Source: Planctomycetota bacterium (GTDB taxonomy: Bacteria > Planctomycetota > UBA1135 > GCA-002686595). From it: a DNA stretch of 64,000 nt. The position numbers and the translations under genes were made by a program. Of this stretch, positions 56,679 to 64,000 are shown in pieces. The DNA is taken from assembly GCA_016795325.1 (NCBI GenBank), contig JAEUHY010000053.1:62001-126000 (forward strand), read 5' to 3'. The stretch's first letter is position 1. Every line of letters starts with the position of its first letter. Under the pieces are notes generated by a model, which saw only the letters and a list, made by a program, of their open reading frames with translations, searched no databases and was not told the DNA's origin.

Positions 56679-59600
56679 ATGGTCGAAGCCACGCTCAATC
56701 GCATCAACGACTACGGCAGCGTCACCATCGCCCTGGCCAGCCCGGAAGACATCCGGTCCTGGTCCTACGGCGAGGTGAAGAAGCCCGAGACGATCAACTA
56801 CCGCACGTACCGCCCCGAGCGCGACGGCCTCTTCTGCGAGCGCATCTTCGGTCCTGAGAAGGACTGGGAGTGCTTCTGCGGCAAGTACAAGGGCATCAAG
56901 CACAAGGGCATCGTCTGCGACAAGTGCGGCGTGATGATCACGCACTCGCGCGTGCGCCGTAAGCGGATGGGGCACATCAACCTCGCCGCTCCCGTTGCGC
57001 ACATCTGGTTCTTCAAGGCCATGCCGAGCCGCCTCGGCACGCTGCTGGGGATCCAGACCTCGATGCTCGAGCGGGTGGTCTACTTCCAGGACTACATCGT
57101 CGTCGACCCGGGCGACACGCCGCTGCAGGAGAACCAACTCCTCACGGAAGACGAGTACCGGCAGTCGAAGGCCAAGTACGGCTCCGAGTTCGAAGCCGAC
57201 ATGGGCGCCGAGGCGGTCAAGAAGATCCTGCGCCGCCTGGAACTCAACAAGATCTCCGGCGAGCTCCGCGAGGAGCTGCTGTCCACGCGCTCCAAGCAGC
57301 GCATGAAGGACATCATCAAGCGCCTGCGCACGGTCGAGATGTTGCGCGACTCGGGCAACAACTCCGAGTGGATGGTGCTCGACGTGATCCCCGTGATCCC
57401 GCCGGATCTCCGCCCGCTCGTGCTGCTCGATTCGGGCAACTTCGCGACCAGCGACCTCAACGACCTGTACCGGCGTTTGATCAACCGCAACAACCGGTTG
57501 AAGAAGCTGCTCGACCTCAACGCGCCTGAGGTCATCATCCGCAACGAGAAGCGCATGCTTCAGCAGTCGGTCGACGCTTTGTTCGACAACGGCCGCTGCC
57601 GACGCCCGGTGCTCGGCTCGTCGAACCGCCCGCTCAAGTCGCTGACCGACATGATCAAGGGCAAGCAGGGTCGCTTCCGCGAAAACCTGCTCGGCAAGCG
57701 CGTCGACTACTCGGCTCGTTCGGTGATCGTCGTCGGTCCCGAACTGCGGCTTCACCAGTGCGGTCTGCCCAAGAAGGTCGCGCTCGAGTTGTTCCAGCCC
57801 TTCATCATCCGTCGCCTCAAGGAGCTCGGACTCGCGGACACGATCAAGTCGGCGAAGAAGATGCTCGAGCGCCGCGACGAGGAGGTGTGGGACATCCTCG
57901 AAGAGGTGATCCGCGACCACCCGGTGCTGCTCAACCGCGCGCCGACGCTGCACCGCATGGGCATCCAAGCTTTCGAGCCGGTGCTCATCGAGGGCAACGC
58001 GATCCGTTTGCACCCGCTGGTGTGCGGCGGCTTCAACGCGGACTTCGACGGCGACCAGATGGCCGTGCACTTGCCGCTGTCGTTCGAGGCTCAGATCGAA
58101 GCCTCGACGCTGATGCTGTCGACGAACAACGTGTTCTCGCCGGCCAACGGCGCGCCGATCATTTCGCCTTCGCAGGACATGGTGCTCGGCATCTACTACC
58201 TGACGAAGAATCCGCCCGACGTCGACATGACCAAGCTGATGCGCTTCAGCGGTCTGTCGGAGCTGTTCCTCGCCTACGGCCACAGCGTCACCCGCACCCA
58301 CCGTCCGGTGCGCGTCCGCATGGAGCCGGGGCGTCGCATCAAGCTCTCGCCCAAGGGCCCCGAGGTCGAGGTCGACGACGACGGTCACGTGGCGGATGAC
58401 CCGCGCGATGCGAAGTCGAAGAAGGTGCTGCTCGCCACGACGATCGGGCGCGCGATCTTCAACGACATCCTTCCCCCGGGCATGCCGTACTACAACTACG
58501 AGCTCGACAAGAAGGGGATCCAGGCGCTGATCAGCGACTGCCACCGGCTGCTGGGTCGCGATGCGACGCTCAAGCTCCTCGACGATCTCAAGGACCTTGG
58601 CTTCAAGGCGAGCACGCGCGCCGGCTTGTCGTTCGGCAAGGACGACATCCGCATCCCGCCGGGCAAGTCGCGCATCCTGGTCGAGACCCAGAAGGAGATC
58701 GACAAGGTCGAGAAGTCCTTCCAGAAGGGCGTCATCACCGAAGGCGAGCGCTACCTCAAGATCATCGACCTGTGGACACACGCCCGTGAGAAGGTCGGTG
58801 AAGACCTCATGCACGTGCTCCGCGAGGACAGCCGCACCGACCAGATCTACGTCAACCCGATCTACTGCATGGTGCAGTCGGGCGCGCGTGGTTCGATCGA
58901 TCAGGTGCGTCAGCTGGGCGGTATGCGCGGTCTGATGGCCAAGCCCTCGGGCAAGATCATCGAAACGCCGATCAAGGCGAACTTCCGCGAAGGCCTGAAG
59001 GTGCTCGAGTACTTCAGCTCGACGCACGGCGCACGCAAGGGCTTGGCTGACACCGCGCTCAAGACCGCGGATGCCGGTTACCTCACCCGCAAGTTGACCG
59101 ACGTGGCCCAGAACGTCGTCATCACGATGGACGACTGCGGCACGCCCAACGGCGTCCAAAAGGGCGTCATCTACAAGGGCGAAAAGGTCGTGGTCACGCT
59201 GGCGCAGGCCGTGCGCGGACGCGTCGCCCGCGCCACGATCATGGACGTCGTCAACGACGAAGTCGTGGTCCGCGAAGGCGAGGTCGTCACCGAGGACGTG
59301 GCTCAGCGCATCGAGGCCCTGGGCTACGAGAAGATCTCCGTCCGCTCGCCGCTCACTTGCGAGGCGGGCTTCGGGATTTGCTCGAAGTGCTACGGCATGG
59401 ATCTCTCGCGCGGAGCGCTGGCCGAACGCGGCCTGGCGATCGGCATCATCGCCGCGCAGTCGATCGGTGAGCCTGGCACGCAGCTGACGATGCGTACGTT
59501 CCACATCGGTGGCACGGCGTCGCGTTCGATCGAAGCCTCCGAAGTCAAGGCCAAGCGCCCCGGCAAGGTGAGCTTCGCGAACCTCAAGGTGGTCACGAAC

Positions 59601-61097
59601 GCTGCCGGCCAGCGGGTCGTGCTCAACCGCAACGGCGAGATTCGCTTGCTCGACGCGCGCGGCCGCGAGATCGACCGCTACAGCGTGCCTACGGGCGCTG
59701 CGGTGTTCGTCACCGAGGAAGGCGACGTCAAGGCTGGCGACGTGCTCTGCCGCTGGGACCCGCACCACGTGCCGATCCTGTCGGAGTTCAAGGGCAAGGT
59801 CCGCTACGAAGACCTCATCGAGGGCAAGACGCTCAAGATCGAGCGCGACGCTCGCCGCGGCACCGTGCGCAAGCAGGTGATCGAGCACAAGGGCGACCTG
59901 CACCCGCAGGTCGTGCTGGAAGACTCCAGCGGCCGACCGCTGGCGCTCTACCCGATTCCTGAGCGCGCGTACCTCGAAGTCGAGGAAGGCGCCCAGGTCG
60001 GCCCCGGCGAGTTGCTCGCCAAGAGCGCCCGCGACATTCAGGGCACCCAGGACATCACGGGCGGTCTGCCGCGCGTCACGGAACTCTTCGAGGCGCGGCG
60101 TCCCAAGGATCCGGCCGTCATCAGCGAGATCGACGGCGTGGTCGAGCTCGGCGAGAAGAAGCGCGGCAAGCGCACGATCATCGTGCGCGCGCTCGGCGCG
60201 AAGAGCGAGGTCATCGAGGAGCGCGAGCACTCGGTGCCGCAGACCAAGCACCTGCGCGTTCACAAGGGCGACGAAGTGCGCGCTGGTGAGCCGCTGGTCG
60301 ACGGTCCGCTCGATCCGCACGACATCCTCGCCATCTCCGGCGAAGAGGAAGTGCAGGGTTACCTGCTGCGCGAGATCCAGAGCGTGTACCGCTCGCAGGG
60401 CGTGACGATCGACGACAAGCACATCGAGATCATCGTGGGTTCGATGATGCGCAAGGTCTCGGTCAAGGACCCCGGCGACAGCGAGTTCCTGCCGGGCGCC
60501 GTGGTCGATCGGTTCCGCTTCCGCCGCGAAAACGAGCGTCTGCGCAAGGAGCGCAAGAAGCCCGCGACCGGCGAGACGTTGCTCTTGGGCATCACCAAGG
60601 CGTCGCTCTCGAGCGAGTCCTTCATCTCGGCCGCGAGCTTCCAGGAAACCACCAAGGTGTTGACGGAGGCCGCACTGGCCGGTCGCCGCGACAACCTCGT
60701 GGGTCTCAAGGAAAACGTGATCCTCGGACACTTGGTTCCCACGGGCACCGGGTTCCGCGACCACAGCCGCACGCGCGTCAAGAAGAACATCGACTTCGGC
60801 GAACTGGGCAACGCGTCGCAGTTCGAAGCGCGCATGCCGGATCCGGAACTCGAGGCGATCGTGGCGGGTTTCGATCCGCTGACCGAGCCGCCGCTCGTGC
60901 TCGACTCGCCCAGCGGCGTCGCCGTCGGCGCCGACGAGGACGAACTGCCGCGGGGGCTGAGCCTCTCGACCGGCGTCGAGGACGAGGACAAGAAGGACGA
61001 AGACATCGAGACGCGCAGCGACGATGCCGCCGACGACGACGACCTGGACGCCGACTTCAGCGGCGACGGTGATCTCGAGGCGGAGCCGGACCTGTAA
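56679..61097 (+). CDS. rpoC: DNA-directed RNA polymerase subunit beta prime
   Basis: The 1472-residue beta-prime subunit contains the N-terminal zinc site C65-x-C67 and C80-x2-C83, the catalytic NADFDGDQMAVHLPLS near residue 453, the bridge helix region, and the second zinc site in CEAGFGICSKCYG. A very acidic Asp/Glu-rich tail of about 60 residues ends the protein. The ATG at 56679 gives MVEATLNRINDYGSVTI. This is the last gene of the transcription group. Confidence 0.98.
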   Translation: MVEATLNRINDYGSVTIALASPEDIRSWSYGEVKKPETINYRTYRPERDGLFCERIFGPEKDWECFCGKYKGIKHKGIVCDKCGVMITHSRVRRKRMGHINLAAPVAHIWFFKAMPSRLGTLLGIQTSMLERVVYFQDYIVVDPGDTPLQENQLLTEDEYRQSKAKYGSEFEADMGAEAVKKILRRLELNKISGELREELLSTRSKQRMKDIIKRLRTVEMLRDSGNNSEWMVLDVIPVIPPDLRPLVLLDSGNFATSDLNDLYRRLINRNNRLKKLLDLNAPEVIIRNEKRMLQQSVDALFDNGRCRRPVLGSSNRPLKSLTDMIKGKQGRFRENLLGKRVDYSARSVIVVGPELRLHQCGLPKKVALELFQPFIIRRLKELGLADTIKSAKKMLERRDEEVWDILEEVIRDHPVLLNRAPTLHRMGIQAFEPVLIEGNAIRLHPLVCGGFNADFDGDQMAVHLPLSFEAQIEASTLMLSTNNVFSPANGAPIISPSQDMVLGIYYLTKNPPDVDMTKLMRFSGLSELFLAYGHSVTRTHRPVRVRMEPGRRIKLSPKGPEVEVDDDGHVADDPRDAKSKKVLLATTIGRAIFNDILPPGMPYYNYELDKKGIQALISDCHRLLGRDATLKLLDDLKDLGFKASTRAGLSFGKDDIRIPPGKSRILVETQKEIDKVEKSFQKGVITEGERYLKIIDLWTHAREKVGEDLMHVLREDSRTDQIYVNPIYCMVQSGARGSIDQVRQLGGMRGLMAKPSGKIIETPIKANFREGLKVLEYFSSTHGARKGLADTALKTADAGYLTRKLTDVAQNVVITMDDCGTPNGVQKGVIYKGEKVVVTLAQAVRGRVARATIMDVVNDEVVVREGEVVTEDVAQRIEALGYEKISVRSPLTCEAGFGICSKCYGMDLSRGALAERGLAIGIIAAQSIGEPGTQLTMRTFHIGGTASRSIEASEVKAKRPGKVSFANLKVVTNAAGQRVVLNRNGEIRLLDARGREIDRYSVPTGAAVFVTEEGDVKAGDVLCRWDPHHVPILSEFKGKVRYEDLIEGKTLKIERDARRGTVRKQVIEHKGDLHPQVVLEDSSGRPLALYPIPERAYLEVEEGAQVGPGELLAKSARDIQGTQDITGGLPRVTELFEARRPKDPAVISEIDGVVELGEKKRGKRTIIVRALGAKSEVIEEREHSVPQTKHLRVHKGDEVRAGEPLVDGPLDPHDILAISGEEEVQGYLLREIQSVYRSQGVTIDDKHIEIIVGSMMRKVSVKDPGDSEFLPGAVVDRFRFRRENERLRKERKKPATGETLLLGITKASLSSESFISAASFQETTKVLTEAALAGRRDNLVGLKENVILGHLVPTGTGFRDHSRTRVKKNIDFGELGNASQFEARMPDPELEAIVAGFDPLTEPPLVLDSPSGVAVGADEDELPRGLSLSTGVEDEDKKDEDIETRSDDAADDDDLDADFSGDGDLEAEPDL

Positions 61098-61433
61098 CGC
61101 GCCTGGATGCGGCGGGCGCCGACGGCGGTGGGCCTCTGGCCTGCACCGTCGACTCGACCCGACCGCGAGTTCCCAACTTTTCAGCGTCGCCGACTCGCGC
61201 GAGCCGGCGACGCTGCCCGTTGGGTGGAGCGGAACCCCGCCCTGCCCAGATCACGGACCTGCTCACCCCGCTCTCTGTTCAACCCCACGCGGAGCATCGA
61301 TCCGACTCGGCCCCCCAGGCCAGGTCGGCGAGCTCGCGCCGGTACGCTGTTGCGCGCCGCGCCGCGGGCTCTACAATGCTCGCCCTTTTTCCCGGATGGC
61401 CGTGGCCGTCCACGTTTGTCCCCGCAGATTTCC
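61098..61433. other. rpoC-rpsL intergenic region
   Basis: About 335 bases with no gene. A 10-bp stem (61182-61191 with 61206-61215) lacks a following T-run. The rpsL promoter lies near the end. Confidence 0.55.
61350..61377 (+). promoter_or_regulatory. Promoter of the rpsL-rpsG (str) group
   Basis: TTGCGC at 61350-61355 and TACAAT at 61372-61377 with 16 bases between. The start should lie about 50 bases before the rpsL ATG. The -10 box is one mismatch from consensus, the -35 weaker. Confidence 0.65.
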
Positions 61434-61808
61434 ATGCCGACGATCAATCAACTGGTTCGCAAGCCGCGCGTCGTCCAAAAGCGCCGCACCAAGTCTCCGG
61501 TGCTCGACGCCTGCCCGCAGAAGCGCGGGGTGTGCTTGCAGGTCAAGACCATGACGCCGAAGAAGCCCAACTCGGCGTTGCGCAAGGTCGCCCGTGTGCG
61601 TCTGTCGAACGGCAAGGAAGTGACGGTCTACATCCCCGGCGAAGGGCACAACCTTCAGGAGCACTCCGTGGTGCTCGTGCGCGGTGGCCGCGTGCGTGAC
61701 CTTCCCGGTGTGCGTTACCACATCATCCGCGGCACGCTCGACACCTCCGGCGTCGACGGCCGGAACCAGGGCCGTTCCAAGTACGGCACCAAGCGCCCGA
61801 AGAAGTAG
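61434..61808 (+). CDS. rpsL: 30S ribosomal protein S12
   Basis: S12 sits at the decoding centre. The 124 residues match the family (MPTINQLVRKPR, KKPNSALRKVARVRLSNGKEVTVYIPGEGHNLQEHS in outline). Lys43-type residues in TPKKPNSALRK are kept, but position 88 in GGRVRDLPGVRYH is Arg, where E. coli has Lys. In E. coli and Mycobacterium, Lys-to-Arg there gives streptomycin resistance. Confidence 0.98.
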   Translation: MPTINQLVRKPRVVQKRRTKSPVLDACPQKRGVCLQVKTMTPKKPNSALRKVARVRLSNGKEVTVYIPGEGHNLQEHSVVLVRGGRVRDLPGVRYHIIRGTLDTSGVDGRNQGRSKYGTKRPKK

Positions 61809-61856
61809 CGCGCGACCTGTCCGCCCTCCGCCCAAGCCTCACGCTCCCTACCGACC

Positions 61857-62333
<477 letters not shown>

Positions 62334-62346
62334 GACCTGTTCCTCG

Positions 62347-62373
62347 CGCGGATCGGCCGGTCGCCGATCCGCG
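62347..62373 (+). other. Hairpin after rpsG
   Basis: A perfect 10-bp stem (CGCGGATCGG at 62347-62356 with CCGATCCGCG at 62364-62373) and 7-base loop, 13 bases after the rpsG stop. No T-run follows, so it is probably an RNA stabiliser or weak pause. Confidence 0.5.
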
Positions 62374-62398
62374 GGCCCCGCGGCGCTCGCCTGGTCGC

Positions 62399-62497
62399 AT
62401 GGCTGAGCGCACCATGATCGAGATCTTCGCGCGAGCGAGCCGCACAGGCTCGCTCGCTGCATTCGAGGCGCGCCGCACCACGAAGTCGTTCCTGTGA
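62399..62497 (+). CDS. Possible 32-residue small protein coupled to the Tsr3-like gene
   Basis: An ATG at 62399 opens a 32-codon frame whose TGA overlaps the GTG of the next gene as GTGA, the same coupling seen at six other gene pairs here. It has no family resemblance and no strong ribosome site, and it contains a perfect 11-bp hairpin. It may be a leader peptide or chance. Confidence 0.25.
   Translation: MAERTMIEIFARASRTGSLAAFEARRTTKSFL
62431..62457 (+). other. Perfect 11-bp hairpin before the Tsr3-like gene
   Basis: GCGAGCGAGCC (62431-62441) pairs with GGCTCGCTCGC (62447-62457) around the loop GCACA. It lies 37 bases before the GTG start. No T-run follows; it could control translation of the downstream gene. 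Confidence 0.5.
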
Positions 62498-62940
62498 TTG
62501 ACGTGCTGATCTACCGCGACCCACGGGAGTCGACGGCCAAATGCTCGCTCACACCGCTGCGCGGCAAGCCCTCGATACGCTTCGTGCCTCACCGCCGCGA
62601 CCGTCGAGTTGACGTGGGGGAGCGCACGCTCCTGCACCCAGACGGCGAGCTCCTGACCCCGGCGGACGCTGGTCGGCCCCTGCTCCTCGTGGATTGTTCC
62701 TGGCGTCGGCTACCGGCCTTGCTCGGTCAACTCGATGGCGTGTTGGTGCGTCGGCGGCTGCCGACGCTCGCAACCGCGTATCCACGCAAGAGCCGGCAGT
62801 TCGAAGACCCCGCGACGGGCCTGGCGTCCGTCGAGGCGCTTTACGCCGCACTCGCGATTCTCGGGGAGGTTCGCCCCGACCTGCTCGCGCAGTACCGCTG
62901 GGCTCAGGGTTTCCTCGACGCGAATCCCCAACTGCAGTGA
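62494..62940 (+). CDS. Tsr3/DUF367-like rRNA aminocarboxypropyl transferase homologue
   Basis: The 148 residues resemble Tsr3 (DUF367), which in yeast and archaea puts an aminocarboxypropyl group on small-subunit rRNA using S-adenosylmethionine. Matching pieces: KCSLTPL, TPADAGRPLLLVDCSW, RRRLPTLATAYPRKSRQF, the SVEALYAALAILG helix and YRWAQGFLDANP. It is shorter than archaeal forms. The GTG at 62494 is used. It lies between rpsG and an EF-G-family gene, so a ribosome role fits. Assignment is from motif memory only. Confidence 0.65.
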   Translation: MIDVLIYRDPRESTAKCSLTPLRGKPSIRFVPHRRDRRVDVGERTLLHPDGELLTPADAGRPLLLVDCSWRRLPALLGQLDGVLVRRRLPTLATAYPRKSRQFEDPATGLASVEALYAALAILGEVRPDLLAQYRWAQGFLDANPQLQ

Positions 62941-62972
62941 GGAGCGCCGCGGGCGCTACGATCGCGAGCGGC

Positions 62973-64000
62973 ATGGACCTGCGACGGCTCCGCAACTTCG
63001 GCATCGTCGCGCACATCGACGCCGGCAAGACCACGCTCTCCGAGCAGTTGCTGTTCGTGTCGGGCGTGGAGCACCGCATCGGGGAGGTGGACTCCGGCAC
63101 CGCCACGATGGACTGGATGGCCCAGGAGCGCGAGCGTGGCATCACCATCACCGCCGCCGCAACGCGGTTGCCGTGGCGCGGACACGAACTCGACCTGATC
63201 GACACGCCCGGGCACGTGGACTTCGGCGTGGAGGTGGAACGCTCGCTGCGCGTCCTGGATGGCGCCGTGCTGGTGGTCGACGCTGTCGCCGGCGTCCAGG
63301 CGCAGTCCGAGGCGGTGTGGCGCGCGCTCGAGCGCCGGCGAGTTCCGGCGCTGGTGTTCGTCAACAAGTGCGACCGCCCGGGCGCCGACTTCCTCGCGGC
63401 GCTCGCCAGCGTCCAGACGCGGCTCGGTGCGCCGGCGCGCCCCATCGCGTATCCGATCTACTCGGATGGGCACTGCAGCGGGTACGTCGACCTGCTCACG
63501 CTGGAGGCGTGGGATGCGTCGGCTTTGGTCCACGATCCACACGCCGAGCTGCTGCGCGCGCCGTTGCCCGAGCGCGTGGCCGACGAGGCCCGGGTCTTGC
63601 ACTCCGAGCTCGTCGATGCGCTGGCCGATCACGACGATGCGCTGCTGCGGCTGGTCTTGGCGGGAGAGCGCGCTCCCATCGAGCTGCTGCAGCGCGCGCT
63701 GCGTCGGGCCACCTTGGCCCGAGCGCTCGTGCCGGTGCTGTGCGGCGCCGCGCTGCGCCACATCGGTCCGCGAGCAGTGCTGGACGCGATCGTTGACTAT
63801 CTGCCGTCCCCGCTGGACGCGCCGCCGGTGCAGGGGCGCAACCCTGCGGACGGCGCGCTGCTGGAGCGCCCCGCCGAGCCAGCGGCGCCGCTGTGCGCGC
63901 TTGTGTTCAAGACGCAGGTCGACGACCACGGCGAACTCCACTTCCTGCGGCTGTACTCCGGCTCGCTGCGCGCCGGCGACGTCGTGTTCAACCCGCGCGC
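62973..64000 (+). CDS. Elongation factor G-family GTPase (partial, cut by window end)
   Basis: The first 342 residues are EF-G-like: LRNFGIVAHIDAGKTTLSEQLL, TATMDWMAQERERGITIT, DTPGHVDFGVEVERSLRVLDG and NKCDRPGADF. The G4 motif reads NKCD where canonical EF-G has NKMD, and the G-prime insert region is divergent. The position in the str cluster fits fusA, but the divergence leaves open a paralogue such as EF-G2. The ATG is at 62973; the frame runs off the window. Confidence 0.88.
   Translation, partial: MDLRRLRNFGIVAHIDAGKTTLSEQLLFVSGVEHRIGEVDSGTATMDWMAQERERGITITAAATRLPWRGHELDLIDTPGHVDFGVEVERSLRVLDGAVLVVDAVAGVQAQSEAVWRALERRRVPALVFVNKCDRPGADFLAALASVQTRLGAPARPIAYPIYSDGHCSGYVDLLTLEAWDASALVHDPHAELLRAPLPERVADEARVLHSELVDALADHDDALLRLVLAGERAPIELLQRALRRATLARALVPVLCGAALRHIGPRAVLDAIVDYLPSPLDAPPVQGRNPADGALLERPAEPAAPLCALVFKTQVDDHGELHFLRLYSGSLRAGDVVFNPR

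Overview
The window is a GC-rich, densely coded bacterial chromosome segment with no mobile element, prophage, CRISPR array or rRNA gene. Several traits point to a deep-branching member of the Planctomycetota: an EF-Tu whose switch I reads KTVTI instead of RGITI (as I recall for Rhodopirellula-type EF-Tu), two secreted proteins ending in the same C-terminal domain that begins YCTAK-N-LGC, and lipoproteins together with an Mla-type operon that imply a second membrane. The phylum assignment is inference. GTG starts and 4-base GTGA stop/start overlaps are common.

Left part (1-19.7 kb): a Tex-like RNA-binding protein with an acidic insert and RGG tail; an unknown coiled-coil membrane protein; PTS enzyme I; a four-repeat Myb/SANT-like DNA-binding protein; an amidinotransferase-family hydrolase coupled to a secreted PQQ-type sugar dehydrogenase; a secreted repeat protein; a surface-glycan/lipid group (WalW-like deacetylase, carbamoyltransferase, CDP-alcohol phosphatidyltransferase, flippase); lexA and an unknown protein upstream of it.

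Middle (20-45 kb): nadB-hflX face the trmD-rplS-secDF-lysM run; then ribE and a K+ uptake pair (ktrB/trkH plus a short ktrA); a convergent operon of WP-repeat lipoprotein-mlaE-mlaF-mlaD; trpS, two lipoproteins and dtd; an HU-like protein; a cystathionine gamma-synthase/lyase; mutS2; a receiver protein and aroC.

Right part (45.3-64 kb): the gene-expression superregion. A strong promoter precedes four tRNA genes, Thr(UGU)-Tyr(GUA)-Gly(UCC)-Thr(GGU), then tuf, rpmG, secE, nusG, rplK, rplA, rplJ, rplL, rpoB, rpoC. A second promoter precedes the str-type group rpsL, rpsG, a Tsr3/DUF367-like gene and an EF-G-family gene cut by the window end. The tRNA and ribosomal gene order matches the E. coli thrU-tyrU-glyT-thrT-tufB to rpoC region.

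The points most worth a second look are: the WP-repeat lipoprotein heading the Mla operon, the shared YCTAK-type secreted domain, the four-repeat Myb-like protein, the bacterial Tsr3-like gene in the str cluster, the natural Arg88 in S12, the truncated KtrA, and the unknown protein next to lexA.
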